DNA from: Thermococcus sp. SY098
GTDB taxonomy: Archaea; Methanobacteriota_B; Thermococci; Thermococcales; Thermococcaceae
Length of the DNA stretch: 64,000 bases
Assembly (NCBI RefSeq): GCF_035621495.1
Contig: NZ_CP141821.1
Span: 1,392,760 to 1,456,759 of the forward strand
Direction: 5' to 3'
Shown: in pieces, positions 42,143 to 51,630 of the stretch
Layout: the number at the start of each line of letters is the position of its first letter
Numbering within the stretch: the first letter of the stretch is position 1
Program-made: the position numbers and the translations under genes
The notes under the pieces: generated by a model
Database searches by the model: none
Told to the model about the DNA's origin: nothing
What the model saw: only the letters and a program-made list of their open reading frames with translations

Positions 42143-42694
42143 ATGGTGGCATGGGTGGAACGTGCCGAAAAGTTGAAGAGAAAGAAGATGCATATTGTTG
42201 TAGGAAAAAGAAAGCACCTCCAAATGCAGAGAAAGGAGGAGCTGAGCCATAATATTAGGTACATATCCAAGGTTCCTGTTAAACTTGTTATGGATACGGA
42301 TTTCCTAAAAGTTCATCCAGAGGATCCACTTACAACCCTAATAGAAAACCTCAAAGGAGAGGAAACCTCTGCAGTTGTTGTTGATGAAAAAAACAGGCTT
42401 TTAGGATTTATTACGATGAAGGATTTGCTTCATTTCTTCAGTCCACCTCGGAGGTATTCGATTGTCGGTCTTGGACTCTTGAAAAGGTACACGCTAAACA
42501 GGGCATCAAGGGTTGAGGACATAATGGTCACGAAGCCGATAACAATTCATATCGACGATAATCTGGGTCATGCAATAAAGTTGATGATTGAAACTGGTAA
42601 GCATCATCTTCCCGTTGTTGATGGTGAAAAACATGTTCATGGCATTTTAGAGGTGAAGGACATAATAAGGCTTATCAGGATTGTATCTGTTTAG
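42143..42694 (+). CDS. CBS-domain protein
   Basis: A 183-residue protein with a basic N-terminus (RAEKLKRKKMHIVVGKRKHLQMQRKEEL) and two CBS motifs (VKLVMDTDFLKVHPEDPLTTLI with LLGFITMKDLLHFF, and RVEDIMVTKPITIHIDDNLGHAIKLM with VHGILEVKDIIRLIRI). These bind adenine nucleotides. It is the first gene of an operon with two antiporters (12-bp gap), so it may sense nucleotide or energy state for ion homeostasis. A TATA-like GATTTAAAC lies about 30 bp upstream of the ATG with no ribosome binding site, suggesting a leaderless mRNA. Confidence 0.85.
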   Translation: MVAWVERAEKLKRKKMHIVVGKRKHLQMQRKEELSHNIRYISKVPVKLVMDTDFLKVHPEDPLTTLIENLKGEETSAVVVDEKNRLLGFITMKDLLHFFSPPRRYSIVGLGLLKRYTLNRASRVEDIMVTKPITIHIDDNLGHAIKLMIETGKHHLPVVDGEKHVHGILEVKDIIRLIRIVSV

Positions 42695-42705
42695 GGGCGA
42701 TAAAG

Positions 42706-43848
42706 TTGGATATATTTCTTGAGCTTGCAACCATACTAATAGCTGCAAAGGGTTTTGGGTATTTAAGCTCACGCTTTGGACTACCGGCTGCATTGGGTCA
42801 GATAGTTGGGGGAATTATACTTGGACCTTCTCTTCTGAATCTTGTTACTTACGGGGAAGGTGTCAGACTTTTAGCGGATCTTGGTGTTATTATGCTACTC
42901 TTTTTAGCAGGTCTTGAAACTGATATAGAAGAATTTAAAAATGTAGGATTTCCGTCTTTTGTAATAGCTTTGCTTGGTGTTCTTGTGCCATTTTTGTTTG
43001 GGTATTTTATAGCAATTGAATGGGGTTATCCGCAGATGCAGGCACTTTTTCTTGGCGGTGTCATGACTGCAACAAGTGTTAGCTTGACAGCCAATGTTCT
43101 TATTGAACTTAAAAAATTGCGCACCCGTGTTGGTGCTGCAATTCTGGCTGCAGCAGTGGTTGATGACGTTTTAGGTATAATGATACTGACCATACTTGTT
43201 GCTATGAACACGAAGGGAAGTGTTTATGTTGAGGATATTGTGATTCTGGTTGGTGAAATAGTGGTGTTTTTTGCGGTGAGCATGCTCATCGGGAGTAGAG
43301 CTATAAAAGAGATTCTGAGAGGTTCACATAAGATAAACCTTCCAGAAACTGTAACAACAATAGCTTTGGCGATAATGTTGATATTTGCTTACTTAGCAGA
43401 ACATTTTCAGATAGCAGCAATAACTGGGGCATATCTTGCTGGAATACTTGTCGCTGGCAGTGAAGATGCCAAAAAGATTATTGACAAAATCATAACTATT
43501 GGGTACTCCTTTTTCATACCCATATTCTTGGTTGGTGTTGGTGCAGAAACTGATGCCCATGTTGTAATTACTGCGGGAGGGTTTGCATTTATTTATTCGT
43601 TCCTTGCAATAATTGGGAAGATCATTGGATGTGGTGCTGGAGCGTTAATTTCAAAGTTCAAAGTAAAAGAAGCACTCCAGATAGGTGTGGGAATGATTCC
43701 AAGAATGGAAGTTGGCTTGATCATGGCAAATATCGGATTGGCTGAGGGAGTTTTGGATAGAGGAGCATTTTCAATTTCAATAGCTATGGTCATGATTACA
43801 ACCCTTGTAACTCCTCCTCTTCTAAAGTGGGCATTTGCGAGGGAGTGA
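42706..43848 (+). CDS. CPA2-type cation:proton antiporter
   Basis: A 380-residue antiporter of the KefB/NapA group with about 12 membrane segments. The ion-site Asp pair is in AILAAAVVDDVLGIMILTILV. N-terminal SRFGLPAALGQIVGGIILGPSLL is typical. The C-terminus stops after the membrane domain. TTG start behind GGGGCGA, directly after the CBS gene. Tandem with a paralogue, so it may form a heteromeric or paired system. Confidence 0.9.
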   Translation: MDIFLELATILIAAKGFGYLSSRFGLPAALGQIVGGIILGPSLLNLVTYGEGVRLLADLGVIMLLFLAGLETDIEEFKNVGFPSFVIALLGVLVPFLFGYFIAIEWGYPQMQALFLGGVMTATSVSLTANVLIELKKLRTRVGAAILAAAVVDDVLGIMILTILVAMNTKGSVYVEDIVILVGEIVVFFAVSMLIGSRAIKEILRGSHKINLPETVTTIALAIMLIFAYLAEHFQIAAITGAYLAGILVAGSEDAKKIIDKIITIGYSFFIPIFLVGVGAETDAHVVITAGGFAFIYSFLAIIGKIIGCGAGALISKFKVKEALQIGVGMIPRMEVGLIMANIGLAEGVLDRGAFSISIAMVMITTLVTPPLLKWAFARE

Positions 43849-43849
43849 G

Positions 43850-44977
43850 ATGGAAACTTTATTGATGATAGCGATGATGCTCGCAACGGCAAAGCTTCTT
43901 GGCTGGATATTTGAAAAGTTCGGTCAGCCTGTTGTGCTCGGTCAAATTCTTGGAGGATTAATAATTGGAATCTTCGCTGAAAGCAATGAAATAATCCGTG
44001 AATTTGCGAATCTTGGTGTGCTTCTCCTTCTGTTCTTAGCTGGACTTGAGAGTGATCTGGGGGAATTTAAGAGAGTTGGAAAGCCAAGCATGTTTGTTGC
44101 AGGGGTGGGGGTTGCTGTTGCATTTGCATTTGGATTTCTTGTTTCCCTGCCTTTTGTTGAGTTTCACGAAGCTCTTTTATACGGTGCAATAATGACCCCA
44201 ACCAGTGTCAGCATAACGGTTAGGGTACTAATGGAGCTTAGGAGATTAAGGACGAGAGAAGGAACCACAATTTTGGCTGCTGCTGTTGTTGATGACGTTT
44301 TGGGCATATTGATTCTAACCATCGTACTATCTCTGTTGAGAGAAGGTAGTGTTCACTATGATGCCATCATTGAGATCCTCATTGAGGTTGCTGGATTTCT
44401 TGCGGTTTTCTTATATTTAGGTCCTGTGCTGGCGGAAAAAGCCTTTAGAAAGATTTCCCGCATAGATTTACCAGAGTCCACAACGACTTTTGCAGTAATT
44501 TTTCTGATACTCTTTGCTTACTTGGCTGAGCACTTGAACCTGGCATCTATCCTTGGAGCATACATGGTTGGTCTTACAATTGGACAAACAAATTACAGAA
44601 AACAAGTGGAAAATCCAGTTAACACCTTGGGATATTCACTGTTCATCCCTCTCTTCTTCGTGGAGGTTGGTATGAGAATTGAACTGACCTATATCCTTCA
44701 TGCTGGATTATTCGCCGTAGTTTATGCCTCTGCAGCTATCCTCAGTAAGATTCTTGGATGTGGTTTTGGTGCTTATTTAGGGGGCTTTGACCTGAGGGCA
44801 TCCTTAAGAATCGGAATTGGCATGATTCCACGATTGGGTGTTGAGTTGGCTATGCTGGCAATAGCAATGGCGAGCGGTGTAGTTGGTGCTGATGCATTAA
44901 CAGTGGCAATCTTCATGGTGTTTGTAACAACCATAATAACTCCTCCGTTGTTGAAGTGGATTTACAGCAGGAAGTGA
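43850..44977 (+). CDS. CPA2-type cation:proton antiporter (tandem paralogue)
   Basis: A 375-residue paralogue of the previous gene, with the same architecture and the ion-site motif TILAAAVVDDVLGILILTIVL; the N-terminal FGQPVVLGQILGGLIIGIFAES differs. Start ATG at 43850 behind GAGGGAGTGAG, 1 bp after the stop of the preceding gene. Clear duplication with divergence. Last gene of the CBS-antiporter operon. Confidence 0.9.
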   Translation: METLLMIAMMLATAKLLGWIFEKFGQPVVLGQILGGLIIGIFAESNEIIREFANLGVLLLLFLAGLESDLGEFKRVGKPSMFVAGVGVAVAFAFGFLVSLPFVEFHEALLYGAIMTPTSVSITVRVLMELRRLRTREGTTILAAAVVDDVLGILILTIVLSLLREGSVHYDAIIEILIEVAGFLAVFLYLGPVLAEKAFRKISRIDLPESTTTFAVIFLILFAYLAEHLNLASILGAYMVGLTIGQTNYRKQVENPVNTLGYSLFIPLFFVEVGMRIELTYILHAGLFAVVYASAAILSKILGCGFGAYLGGFDLRASLRIGIGMIPRLGVELAMLAIAMASGVVGADALTVAIFMVFVTTIITPPLLKWIYSRK

Positions 44978-44978
44978 G

Positions 44979-45218
44979 GCAAAGTTTGATCAGAAGTGTT
45001 TAAGACGATTGATGGACATGGGAAGTTTGTTTATCTTTCTGAGGTTCGCTGATATAATGCGGATTTAAGTAAGTATATTGTTTTTAAAGTGGGTTTCTTG
45101 TCTTTTTGCGTCCAAAGGACGCTTTTAGAGTGAAACACTGAAGAACTGCCAATTAATTAGAAATCCACTCTAAGAAACAGCACTTGGAGGAGATAAACGA
45201 ACTTTGATCAAACTTTGC
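44979..45218. repeat. intergenic element bounded by 14-bp inverted repeats
   Basis: GCAAAGTTTGATCA (44979-44992) and its exact inverse TGATCAAACTTTGC (45205-45218) enclose about 212 bp without an open frame. Inside are a hairpin GCGTCC-AAA-GGACGC followed by TTTT (45108-45122), a longer pair TTAGAGTG/CACTCTAA (45125-45132 and 45166-45173), and a TATA-like stretch. Next to the right arm, AAACTTTGC-GAAG-GCAAAGTTT (45210-45231) is a perfect 9-bp stem hairpin. It could be a MITE-like remnant or a structured regulatory region by the tRNA gene. The flanking sequence shows no clear target duplication. Confidence 0.5.
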
Positions 45219-45235
45219 GAAGGCAAAGTTTGTTA

Positions 45236-45313
45236 TGGTGCGGTGGCCGGGATTTGAACCCGGGTCGCCGGCTTGGGAGGCCGGCGTCCTAGACCAGGCT
45301 AGACTACCACCGC
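45236..45313 (-). tRNA. tRNA-Gly (CCC anticodon)
   Basis: Minus-strand cloverleaf of 78 nt with encoded CCA. Acceptor GCGGTGG pairs with CCACCGC; the D-arm contains TAGTCTAGCCTGGTCTAGGA. The anticodon stem-loop CCGGC-CTCCCAA-GCCGG gives anticodon CCC. The T-arm is CCGGGTTCAAATCCCGG. It reads GGG codons. It has no intron. It lies next to an inverted-repeat element. Confidence 0.96.
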
Positions 45314-45348
45314 TCAACAATAAATAGAGAAAGGAGTATTTAAAAGCT

Positions 45349-45774
45349 TTACTTCAGTCTCTCCAAAATAATTGCCGGGCACACCTTGGTGACGCCATCT
45401 ATCTTTCCAATTTTGTTTGAGATTATATCTGCTAAATCTTCTCCATCTTTTGCCCATATTTCTGCCATTATCATGTGATCCCCGCTTGTTAGATAAAGCT
45501 CCTTAACAAAGTCAAATTCTTTAAGCTTGTGTGCAACCTCAAATATTTTTTCGGGTTTTGTATCTACACCAGTTATGCTCACAAGGTTATAGCCGAGCTT
45601 AGCAGGATTGACTTTGACAGTGTAGCCCTTAATGATTCCGGCTTCCTCTAATGCCCTAACCCTTTTCCTAACAGCAGTCTCACTAATTCCAAGGACTTTG
45701 GCTATTTCTGTAAAAGGTGTCCTTGCATCCTTGGTGAGCATGTCTATTATAATCCTGTCCCTTTCATCTATCAA
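45349..45774 (-). CDS. Lrp/AsnC family transcriptional regulator
   Basis: A 141-residue regulator with an N-terminal helix-turn-helix ([41 protein letters not shown]) and a C-terminal RAM-type ligand domain ([42 protein letters not shown]). It is expected to sense amino acids and bind DNA as dimer or octamer. Start TTG at 45774 behind GAGGTGAGAAGAA. Single gene. Targets not inferred. Confidence 0.92.
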   Translation of the reverse strand: MIDERDRIIIDMLTKDARTPFTEIAKVLGISETAVRKRVRALEEAGIIKGYTVKVNPAKLGYNLVSITGVDTKPEKIFEVAHKLKEFDFVKELYLTSGDHMIMAEIWAKDGEDLADIISNKIGKIDGVTKVCPAIILERLK

Positions 45775-45841
45775 TTCTTCTCACCTCACATTAATTTAGC
45801 AAATCTAATATATTAACTTTTTGAACTTTTTGGTTTCAATA

Positions 45842-47095
45842 TCAAACATTTAATTTTAACTTTGTTACTACCTCAACGTGTGAGGTGTGGGGGAACATAT
45901 CAAGTCCAATTATCTCTTCAACTTTGTAGATACTCTTAAGCTCCTCTAAGTTTTTAGCAAGGGTTTTGGGATTGCACGAAACGTAGACGATTGTCTCTGG
46001 TGCGTCTTTAAGCATTTTTCGGATAAGCTTCGGATGAAGCCCGGCCCTTGGTGGATCAACCACAACGGTATCATACTTTCCGAGGTTTTCAACATTCCTG
46101 TCTTCTCCAACATAAAAAGTTGCATTAGCGCTGTTAATTTCAGCGTTTTTTCTTGCCATCTCAACAGCAAAAGGATTAATTTCAATTCCTTCAACTTCAA
46201 AGCCTTTTTTGGCGAGATAAATTCCAAATGTTCCGACCCCAGAATAGAGATCAAGGACTCTTCTTCCCTCTGCAAACTCAGCCACCTTCTTCACAAGGTT
46301 GACTGCCTGATAAGAATTTGTCTGGAAAAAGCTGTTTGGATGAATCAAATAGACAACATCATCAAGCCTTTCTTTTATGAACTCTTTGTTCCAGAACTTC
46401 CTTGGCTCTCCATAGGAGACATCGCTTTTTGAGCTGTTAACGCTCCAGTATATAGAGTCTGCAAAACTAAAGTATTCTTGAACCTCGTCCGGGAGGCTTC
46501 CTTCGTACGTAACTAAATTGATCATGAGTTCTCCGGTGAACTTGCCTTCTCTCATCACAATGTATCTCATGAAACCTTCGCTCTTCCTTAAATCCCATGG
46601 TTGTAGTTTGAAATCTTCTATAAATTCCCTGAGCGATTTGAGGGCTCTTCCACTCTTTTCACCAAAAACTATGCACTCTTCTATGTCTACAACATCCCAC
46701 CAAGTGCCTCTTCTCCTAAACCCTATCCCTTCTGTGGATATTACAACATCAATCCTGTTCCTGTGTCCATAAATTTTTGGAGAGGGGATGACATCAACGG
46801 CATATCCGAAGAGATTTTCCAGTTTTTCTGCCTTAAATTTTATCTGCTCATCATAAGGAAGATGCTGGAGCATACACCCTCCACACTTTCCAAAGTACGG
46901 GCATTTTGGTTCAGTCCTGATTGGAGAAGGCATTATTATTTCGTATTCATGTGCAACAAGCTTTTTCTTTTCCCTGTGCCATTTTTTAATCTCAACTATA
47001 TCACCAACAGCTGTAAAAGGAACGTAGATCTTCTTTTTCCCTGCTTTTATGATCCCAAACCCCTCTTCGCTCAGCTTTTTAATTTCTCCTCTCAT
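45842..47095 (-). CDS. RumA/TrmA-type RNA (uracil-5-)-methyltransferase
   Basis: A 417-residue SAM-dependent m5U methyltransferase. The N-terminal TRAM-like segment is EIKKLSEEGFGIIKAGKKKIYVPF. The Fe-S site is CPYFGKCGGCML plus an upstream or later Cys. SAM motifs: VLDLYSGVGTFGIYLAKKG and TVVVDPPRAGLHPK. The catalytic Cys is in IVYVSCNPKTLAKNLEEL. Thermococcales have paralogues acting on tRNA U54 or 23S rRNA; this cannot be decided by eye. The ATG at 47095 is about 25 bp from a shared TATA box, so it is probably leaderless. Confidence 0.88.
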   Translation of the reverse strand: MRGEIKKLSEEGFGIIKAGKKKIYVPFTAVGDIVEIKKWHREKKKLVAHEYEIIMPSPIRTEPKCPYFGKCGGCMLQHLPYDEQIKFKAEKLENLFGYAVDVIPSPKIYGHRNRIDVVISTEGIGFRRRGTWWDVVDIEECIVFGEKSGRALKSLREFIEDFKLQPWDLRKSEGFMRYIVMREGKFTGELMINLVTYEGSLPDEVQEYFSFADSIYWSVNSSKSDVSYGEPRKFWNKEFIKERLDDVVYLIHPNSFFQTNSYQAVNLVKKVAEFAEGRRVLDLYSGVGTFGIYLAKKGFEVEGIEINPFAVEMARKNAEINSANATFYVGEDRNVENLGKYDTVVVDPPRAGLHPKLIRKMLKDAPETIVYVSCNPKTLAKNLEELKSIYKVEEIIGLDMFPHTSHVEVVTKLKLNV

Positions 47096-47116
47096 GAATC
47101 TTGGCTCTGCTGTGCA

Positions 47117-47126
47117 CTTATAAATC
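47117..47126. promoter_or_regulatory. shared bidirectional TATA box
   Basis: CTTATAAATC reads as a TATA box on both strands (GATTTATAAG on the minus). It is about 25 bp from the m5U methyltransferase ATG (47095) on the minus strand and about 38 bp before the ATG at 47159 on the plus strand. A single AT core may thus serve both genes. Confidence 0.5.
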
Positions 47127-47158
47127 TTTTTTGAAAGATTGGCAAATTTTGTCCAGCA

Positions 47159-47413
47159 ATGTTTATTAGAATGGAACGCATAGATATTAGTGGTGCCTTT
47201 GGTATGCGCAGGAGGGAGTATATATACAAACTTTTGGTTGTAAAGAAAAGGGCTGTAACCTTGCAAAAATTAAGTGAAGAGTTGGAAACTCCCATGCCGA
47301 AACTTCTCCAGACCCTCAAAAGTTTAGAATCCGATGGACTTGTTGAGGTTTTCTACGGAAAGGAAAAGGCTGCAATCATGGTTAAGGCTAAAACTTTAGA
47401 TGACTACATTTAA
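47159..47413 (+). CDS. small winged-helix protein
   Basis: An 84-residue protein with a winged-helix fold: REYIYKLLVVKKRAVTLQKLSEELETPMPKLLQTLKSLESDGLVEVFYGKEKAAIMVKA. It is probably a DNA-binding regulator. It shares its promoter region with the divergent RNA methyltransferase. Start ATG at 47159; the ATG at 47171 is a possible alternative. Target unknown. Confidence 0.7.
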   Translation: MFIRMERIDISGAFGMRRREYIYKLLVVKKRAVTLQKLSEELETPMPKLLQTLKSLESDGLVEVFYGKEKAAIMVKAKTLDDYI

Positions 47414-47579
47414 TGCTATCTGGGTGTATTTCTTTTTACTTTTAGTTTCACTATTTTTTGTTTTACTAAATTGTGCTTATTTTTTGAAAATTTCTTATGA
47501 ATTTCGAACAGCATCTTTATAAAGTTCAATCTCATAGTAACATTCAGAAAGGTAAGTTGTCTGTGGAAGTGGAAAATAC

Positions 47580-48380
47580 ATGGCAGTTGTTGTTATCACA
47601 GGTAGGGGAGGAGCTGGCAAAACAACGCTTACTTCGAATCTTGGAATATATTTTGCGAAAAACAGGTACAAAACTTTGGTAATTGATGGTGATCTCTACC
47701 TTCCAAAGTTGGGTTTTCATTTCAGCATCGATTCCCCAAGATACAGCATCCATAACCTTCTTAGAGACCCAACTCTTAAAACGGAGAATGCTATTTACAG
47801 ACATAAAAAAACGGGGGTTTACGTCATTCCGGGCAGTGCAAAACTCCGGGATATAATAGATGTACCTGCATTTAGATTAAAGACAATTCTTCATGAAATC
47901 ATGGATGAGTTCAGTGTTATATTGGTCGATTCCCCAACAGGAATACCTTTTGACACCCTCCATATCTTTGAGCTTGCCGATTATCAGATCATTGTTATTG
48001 AGCTTGAACGTTCGCCAATTTATTCAGCGGAGGTTATGATACAGAATGAAGTTGTTAAGCTCAAAAGCTTGGGGGATGCATTTGGATTAAATGTTGCTGT
48101 GGTTCTTAATAAGGTTAGGGAGTCCTCAAAAAATATTGAGGCTGTTATAAATTTTCTTGAAGACGAAATAGAGGTCCCGGTAATAGGAGTGATACCCTTC
48201 GACCATAGTGTTCCCCATTCGGTGAACATGGGCATTCCCATACTTGAATACAAACCGAGGAGTCATGTCTCACGAAGACTTAAGGAATGTGGGGAAATTT
48301 TAGAGGAATGGATGTTTGGAAAGGTAAAAGTGGAGAGAATTATAGATGAGATAATAGCCGAAAAACTATTGAACCCTTAA
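47580..48380 (+). CDS. MinD/ParA-like ATPase
   Basis: A 266-residue P-loop ATPase of the MinD group. Deviant Walker [20 protein letters not shown]. In most MinD/ParA proteins the residue after the first Gly is Lys (GKGGxGKT); here it is Arg. Switch I/II elements [13 protein letters not shown] and [13 protein letters not shown] follow. A final basic region ([12 protein letters not shown] and on) could bind membrane or a partner. The role (localisation, segregation or Fe-S assembly) is not clear. ATG at 47580, convergent with orotate phosphoribosyltransferase. Confidence 0.82.
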   Translation: MAVVVITGRGGAGKTTLTSNLGIYFAKNRYKTLVIDGDLYLPKLGFHFSIDSPRYSIHNLLRDPTLKTENAIYRHKKTGVYVIPGSAKLRDIIDVPAFRLKTILHEIMDEFSVILVDSPTGIPFDTLHIFELADYQIIVIELERSPIYSAEVMIQNEVVKLKSLGDAFGLNVAVVLNKVRESSKNIEAVINFLEDEIEVPVIGVIPFDHSVPHSVNMGIPILEYKPRSHVSRRLKECGEILEEWMFGKVKVERIIDEIIAEKLLNP

Positions 48381-48925
48381 GTTTCGTATTTTTCTCTGTA
48401 TTTAAATAGCTCACTGACTCTCACAAGTGGAATCAATGTGTAGTTTTCGTTTTCAATGTTTTCTTTGGCTCCCTCCTCTCTGTCAACAACAACCATGATT
48501 CCCACAACTTTTGCTCCTTCTTTTTCAAGAATTTTTGCTGCTCTCAAAACACTTCCGCCCGTTGTTGTTACATCTTCAACTAAAAGCACTTTATCCCCAG
48601 CGTTTACATCTCCTTCAATTTGCTTTCCAGTCCCGTGCTCTTTCCTCTTCTTTCTAACGATTAAAAGCGGTTTTTCAGTCTCTAAAGCTAAGGCTGTTGC
48701 AATTGGGACAGCTCCAAGCTCAGGACCGGCAACTTTGTCAAATTCAATCCTTCTCTTTTCAGCCTCACTTTTCATGAGTTTTGCAATCAGCTTTAGGGCT
48801 TTGGGGTTGGTTATGAGCTTTTTAATGTCGATGTAATAGTTGCTCTCTTTTCCAGAGGTCAAAATAAAATGTCCGAACTTTATGCATTTTTCTCTAAATA
48901 TCATGCCGATTAGCTCGTCCTTCAT
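48377..48925 (-). CDS. pyrE: orotate phosphoribosyltransferase
   Basis: A 182-residue enzyme of pyrimidine synthesis that joins orotate to PRPP. The PRPP motif is [40 protein letters not shown] and [15 protein letters not shown] are other conserved parts. Full length. ATG behind GGTGAT. Convergent 4-bp overlap with the MinD-like gene. Confidence 0.95.
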   Translation of the reverse strand: MKDELIGMIFREKCIKFGHFILTSGKESNYYIDIKKLITNPKALKLIAKLMKSEAEKRRIEFDKVAGPELGAVPIATALALETEKPLLIVRKKRKEHGTGKQIEGDVNAGDKVLLVEDVTTTGGSVLRAAKILEKEGAKVVGIMVVVDREEGAKENIENENYTLIPLVRVSELFKYREKYET

Positions 48926-48993
48926 TTTTAATCACCAAAATGTTGAATTTGAAAAATTTTTGAAAATAAATAAACAGAAAAGCGTTTAAAAAC

Positions 48994-50679
48994 TTAGCGC
49001 TTCCCCGCTTTCATCCTCTCCTGTAACTCATATAGCTGTGCAATCCTTTCTAAGGTGTCAGCATCTTCTGGACTTTTGTCTTCCCTTAATGCCACGTATC
49101 TTGGGAATCTTAATGCAAAGCCGCTCTCGTACTTTGGACTTTTCTGGATCTCTTGGTATGTAACCTCAATTACTACTTTTGGCTCTATCTCAACGAATTT
49201 TCCTTTCTCTTTCTTTATGAGGGGCTTGAGCATTTTTGTGAACTCAACTAAGTCTTCATCTGTAAATCCACTGCCCACTTTTCCAACTGGGACAAAAGTT
49301 CCAGTACCGGGATCGTAAGCACCAAGCAGGAAGGAGCTTAGTACATGTGCCCTCCTTCCTTCTCCCCATTCTGCTCCAATGATCACCAAATCAAGGTTCT
49401 CCATTGTTGGCTTGATCTTGAGCCACTTTTTACCTCTGTTACCTGGCTCGTAAACAGCATCTAAGCGCTTGGCCATCAACCCTTCATGCCCCATGTCAAG
49501 GGCTTTGTGGTAAAATTCCTCAGCCTCTTCCGGGCTTTTTGTTATCAAGTTCTCTGCGACTTTAATCCACTGATTGGCTTCAACTATGCTCTCCAATTTC
49601 TTGCGGCGCTCTATAAAAGGAGCATCAATTAAGTTTTCCCCATCAACATAGAGGACATCAAATAAATTAAGCTCCAAGGGTATCTTCTCAATCATCTCTT
49701 GGATGTTATACTTTCTCCTAAATCTTCTCAAAACATATTGAAACGGCCTTGGCCTTCCTCCTTCTCCAACTGCTACAAGCTCTCCTTCAACTATGGCTTT
49801 CTCTGGTTTTATACTCTTCCTTATCCTCTCAACAACCTCTGGAATGGATTTTGTAACGTTCTCAAGTCTTCTGGAATAGATTATCACTTTATCCCCGTCT
49901 TTGTGAACTTGGACTCTCGCACCATCGTATTTAATTTCGAACTCTGCTTCGCCCCCCATCTCGACTAAAGCTTCCCTGACATTGGCAGCCATTTGGGCAA
50001 GCATTGGTTTTATGGGCTTTCCTATTTGAATTGTGACTTTTGACAGTCCATCGTTTCCTTCAAGTTTGGCTATTTTTGTAACGAACCCAAAATCACTTGT
50101 TAGCATGTAGGCTCTCTCAACAAGCTCCGGTTTTACTCTGAATGCCTCAGCTATCGCATCCCTCAGAAGTCCCTCAGCAACTCCTGTTCTCATCGTTCCA
50201 AGAATTGTTCTTGCCAGATACTTCCCTTCAATTGGTTCGGCATCCATGAAAAGGTTTGCAAGATATTTAAGCTTTCTATCTTGGCTTCCTTCCCCTGTAG
50301 TTTCTGCAACCTTCACAAGAGTTTTGTAAACCCTCTTTATTGTCAAAGGCTGCCCAAAAAAGCTTCTTTGTTTCCTTTTTTGAAGGGCTAATGCGACACT
50401 CTCTCCCAGATCACCAGTGTCTTTCACCGAGTTCTCTATCCACTCCGCATTAGTGCCTGTTGCCATTGCAACCGCTTTGATAAGCAATTTTTCACCGACT
50501 CCTAATTCCCTTTCGTCCCAATCCGGGAAGACCTTTCCCAGAATGAGGTAGGGCACAATTTCCAAAAGCTCCTCATCTTCAACCTTCTTGAGAAAATCAG
50601 CGACAAATCTTGTTTTTAATGTCTTGAGGGTTGTTTTTTCCAGTCTCCTATATAACTCGGCTAACTCTTTGTACAGCAT
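48994..50679 (-). CDS. lig: ATP-dependent DNA ligase
   Basis: A 561-residue replicative DNA ligase. The nucleotidyl Lys is in [15 protein letters not shown] (motif I, around residue 250). Motif III is in [13 protein letters not shown], motif IV in [16 protein letters not shown] and motif V in KKWLKIKP. The N-terminal DNA-binding domain ([25 protein letters not shown]) is complete and closely matches my memory of Thermococcus ligase. ATG behind GGTGGTGAG. Pantoate kinase is downstream-adjacent at higher coordinates on the same strand. Confidence 0.97.
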   Translation of the reverse strand: MLYKELAELYRRLEKTTLKTLKTRFVADFLKKVEDEELLEIVPYLILGKVFPDWDERELGVGEKLLIKAVAMATGTNAEWIENSVKDTGDLGESVALALQKRKQRSFFGQPLTIKRVYKTLVKVAETTGEGSQDRKLKYLANLFMDAEPIEGKYLARTILGTMRTGVAEGLLRDAIAEAFRVKPELVERAYMLTSDFGFVTKIAKLEGNDGLSKVTIQIGKPIKPMLAQMAANVREALVEMGGEAEFEIKYDGARVQVHKDGDKVIIYSRRLENVTKSIPEVVERIRKSIKPEKAIVEGELVAVGEGGRPRPFQYVLRRFRRKYNIQEMIEKIPLELNLFDVLYVDGENLIDAPFIERRKKLESIVEANQWIKVAENLITKSPEEAEEFYHKALDMGHEGLMAKRLDAVYEPGNRGKKWLKIKPTMENLDLVIIGAEWGEGRRAHVLSSFLLGAYDPGTGTFVPVGKVGSGFTDEDLVEFTKMLKPLIKKEKGKFVEIEPKVVIEVTYQEIQKSPKYESGFALRFPRYVALREDKSPEDADTLERIAQLYELQERMKAGKR

Positions 50680-50720
50680 AACTCACCACCATAAAGAATA
50701 GGACGTTGATGGATAAAAGC

Positions 50721-51626
50721 TTACCCTATCCATCTGCCGACCTTTGGTCTTTCATTGTAAATTCCGCAGATGTGGTAGCTGTCTATGCCTAAGTCTCTAA
50801 GTCTTTCCTGAACTTTGGGCAGTTCTTCTACTTTCAGGAGGGCAAAGAGGCTTTTTCCAAGCATAATCATAGAAGAGGGCAGTTTTATTAGCTTATCAAT
50901 TTCCTTTGCAATCTCTAACAGCTCTCCATTCAGAAGTCCTGTATTTTCGGCGAAGTCTCTTGCGAGATGCATGAGATTTTCGGGAGTTGGATTTTTGAGG
51001 AGCCTTCTTAGGGCTTTCTCTCCTTCCTCCTCTATTGCCCTTATAATGTCACTGTCAAGGACTTCTTTTGTAGATAATCTCCCCAGAGGTATTGCAAGAA
51101 CTTTGTATTCCTCGGAAAATATATTATCGACAACACCAATTCCTGGAGCTCCGGCTTTTATCCTAATCTCGATTCCTCCATGAATCTGTGCAATCACGTC
51201 CCCCAAACCGCCTTTGTTGAGGACTTCGTGCTTGTGAGCTATTTGTGCTGCTTGAAGGAACGTTTTGTTCTTAAAATAGTATCCTAAAGCCAAAGCTGTT
51301 CCCAAAGCTCCGCCGGCACTGTTGCCGAAGCCGTATCCATTTGGGAAGTCAAAGTACTGCCAGATTTCTACTTCCCCCTTAAATTCTTGGGGGATTATCT
51401 CTTCAGCGACGGAGTGGCTGATAATTGCTTCTCCTCTCTTCACGGACTCTCCATTGAATGCTATGTGGATATGCTTTTCCAATCCGCTTTCAACACTCAC
51501 AAAAACATTGGTGCCCTTTGTCAGGTTAATTCCAGCCCCAAGAGAGCCAGCCAGAAGAGGATTTTCGTTAAATTTAGGCACAAAGAATGCTGTTATATGT
51601 GCTGGGATGAAGGCTCTGATTAGCAT
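50721..51626 (-). CDS. pantoate kinase (GHMP family)
   Basis: A 301-residue kinase of the archaeal CoA pathway: ATP + pantoate to 4-phosphopantoate. The GHMP signature YGFGNSAGGALGTALALGY is the ATP loop. The opening IRAFIPAHITAFFVPKFNENPLLAGSLGAGI matches the family. It follows the restriction-endonuclease gene by 4 bp, so the essential gene lies at the end of the second restriction-modification operon. ATG behind GAGGTGAAA. Confidence 0.92.
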   Translation of the reverse strand: MLIRAFIPAHITAFFVPKFNENPLLAGSLGAGINLTKGTNVFVSVESGLEKHIHIAFNGESVKRGEAIISHSVAEEIIPQEFKGEVEIWQYFDFPNGYGFGNSAGGALGTALALGYYFKNKTFLQAAQIAHKHEVLNKGGLGDVIAQIHGGIEIRIKAGAPGIGVVDNIFSEEYKVLAIPLGRLSTKEVLDSDIIRAIEEEGEKALRRLLKNPTPENLMHLARDFAENTGLLNGELLEIAKEIDKLIKLPSSMIMLGKSLFALLKVEELPKVQERLRDLGIDSYHICGIYNERPKVGRWIG

Positions 51627-51630
51627 TATT

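Noticed and set aside
45000-45060. ATTGATGG...CTGA inside the inverted-repeat element as a C/D sRNA
   Set aside because: The box sequence is poor and the 23-nt spacing is too long for an archaeal guide.
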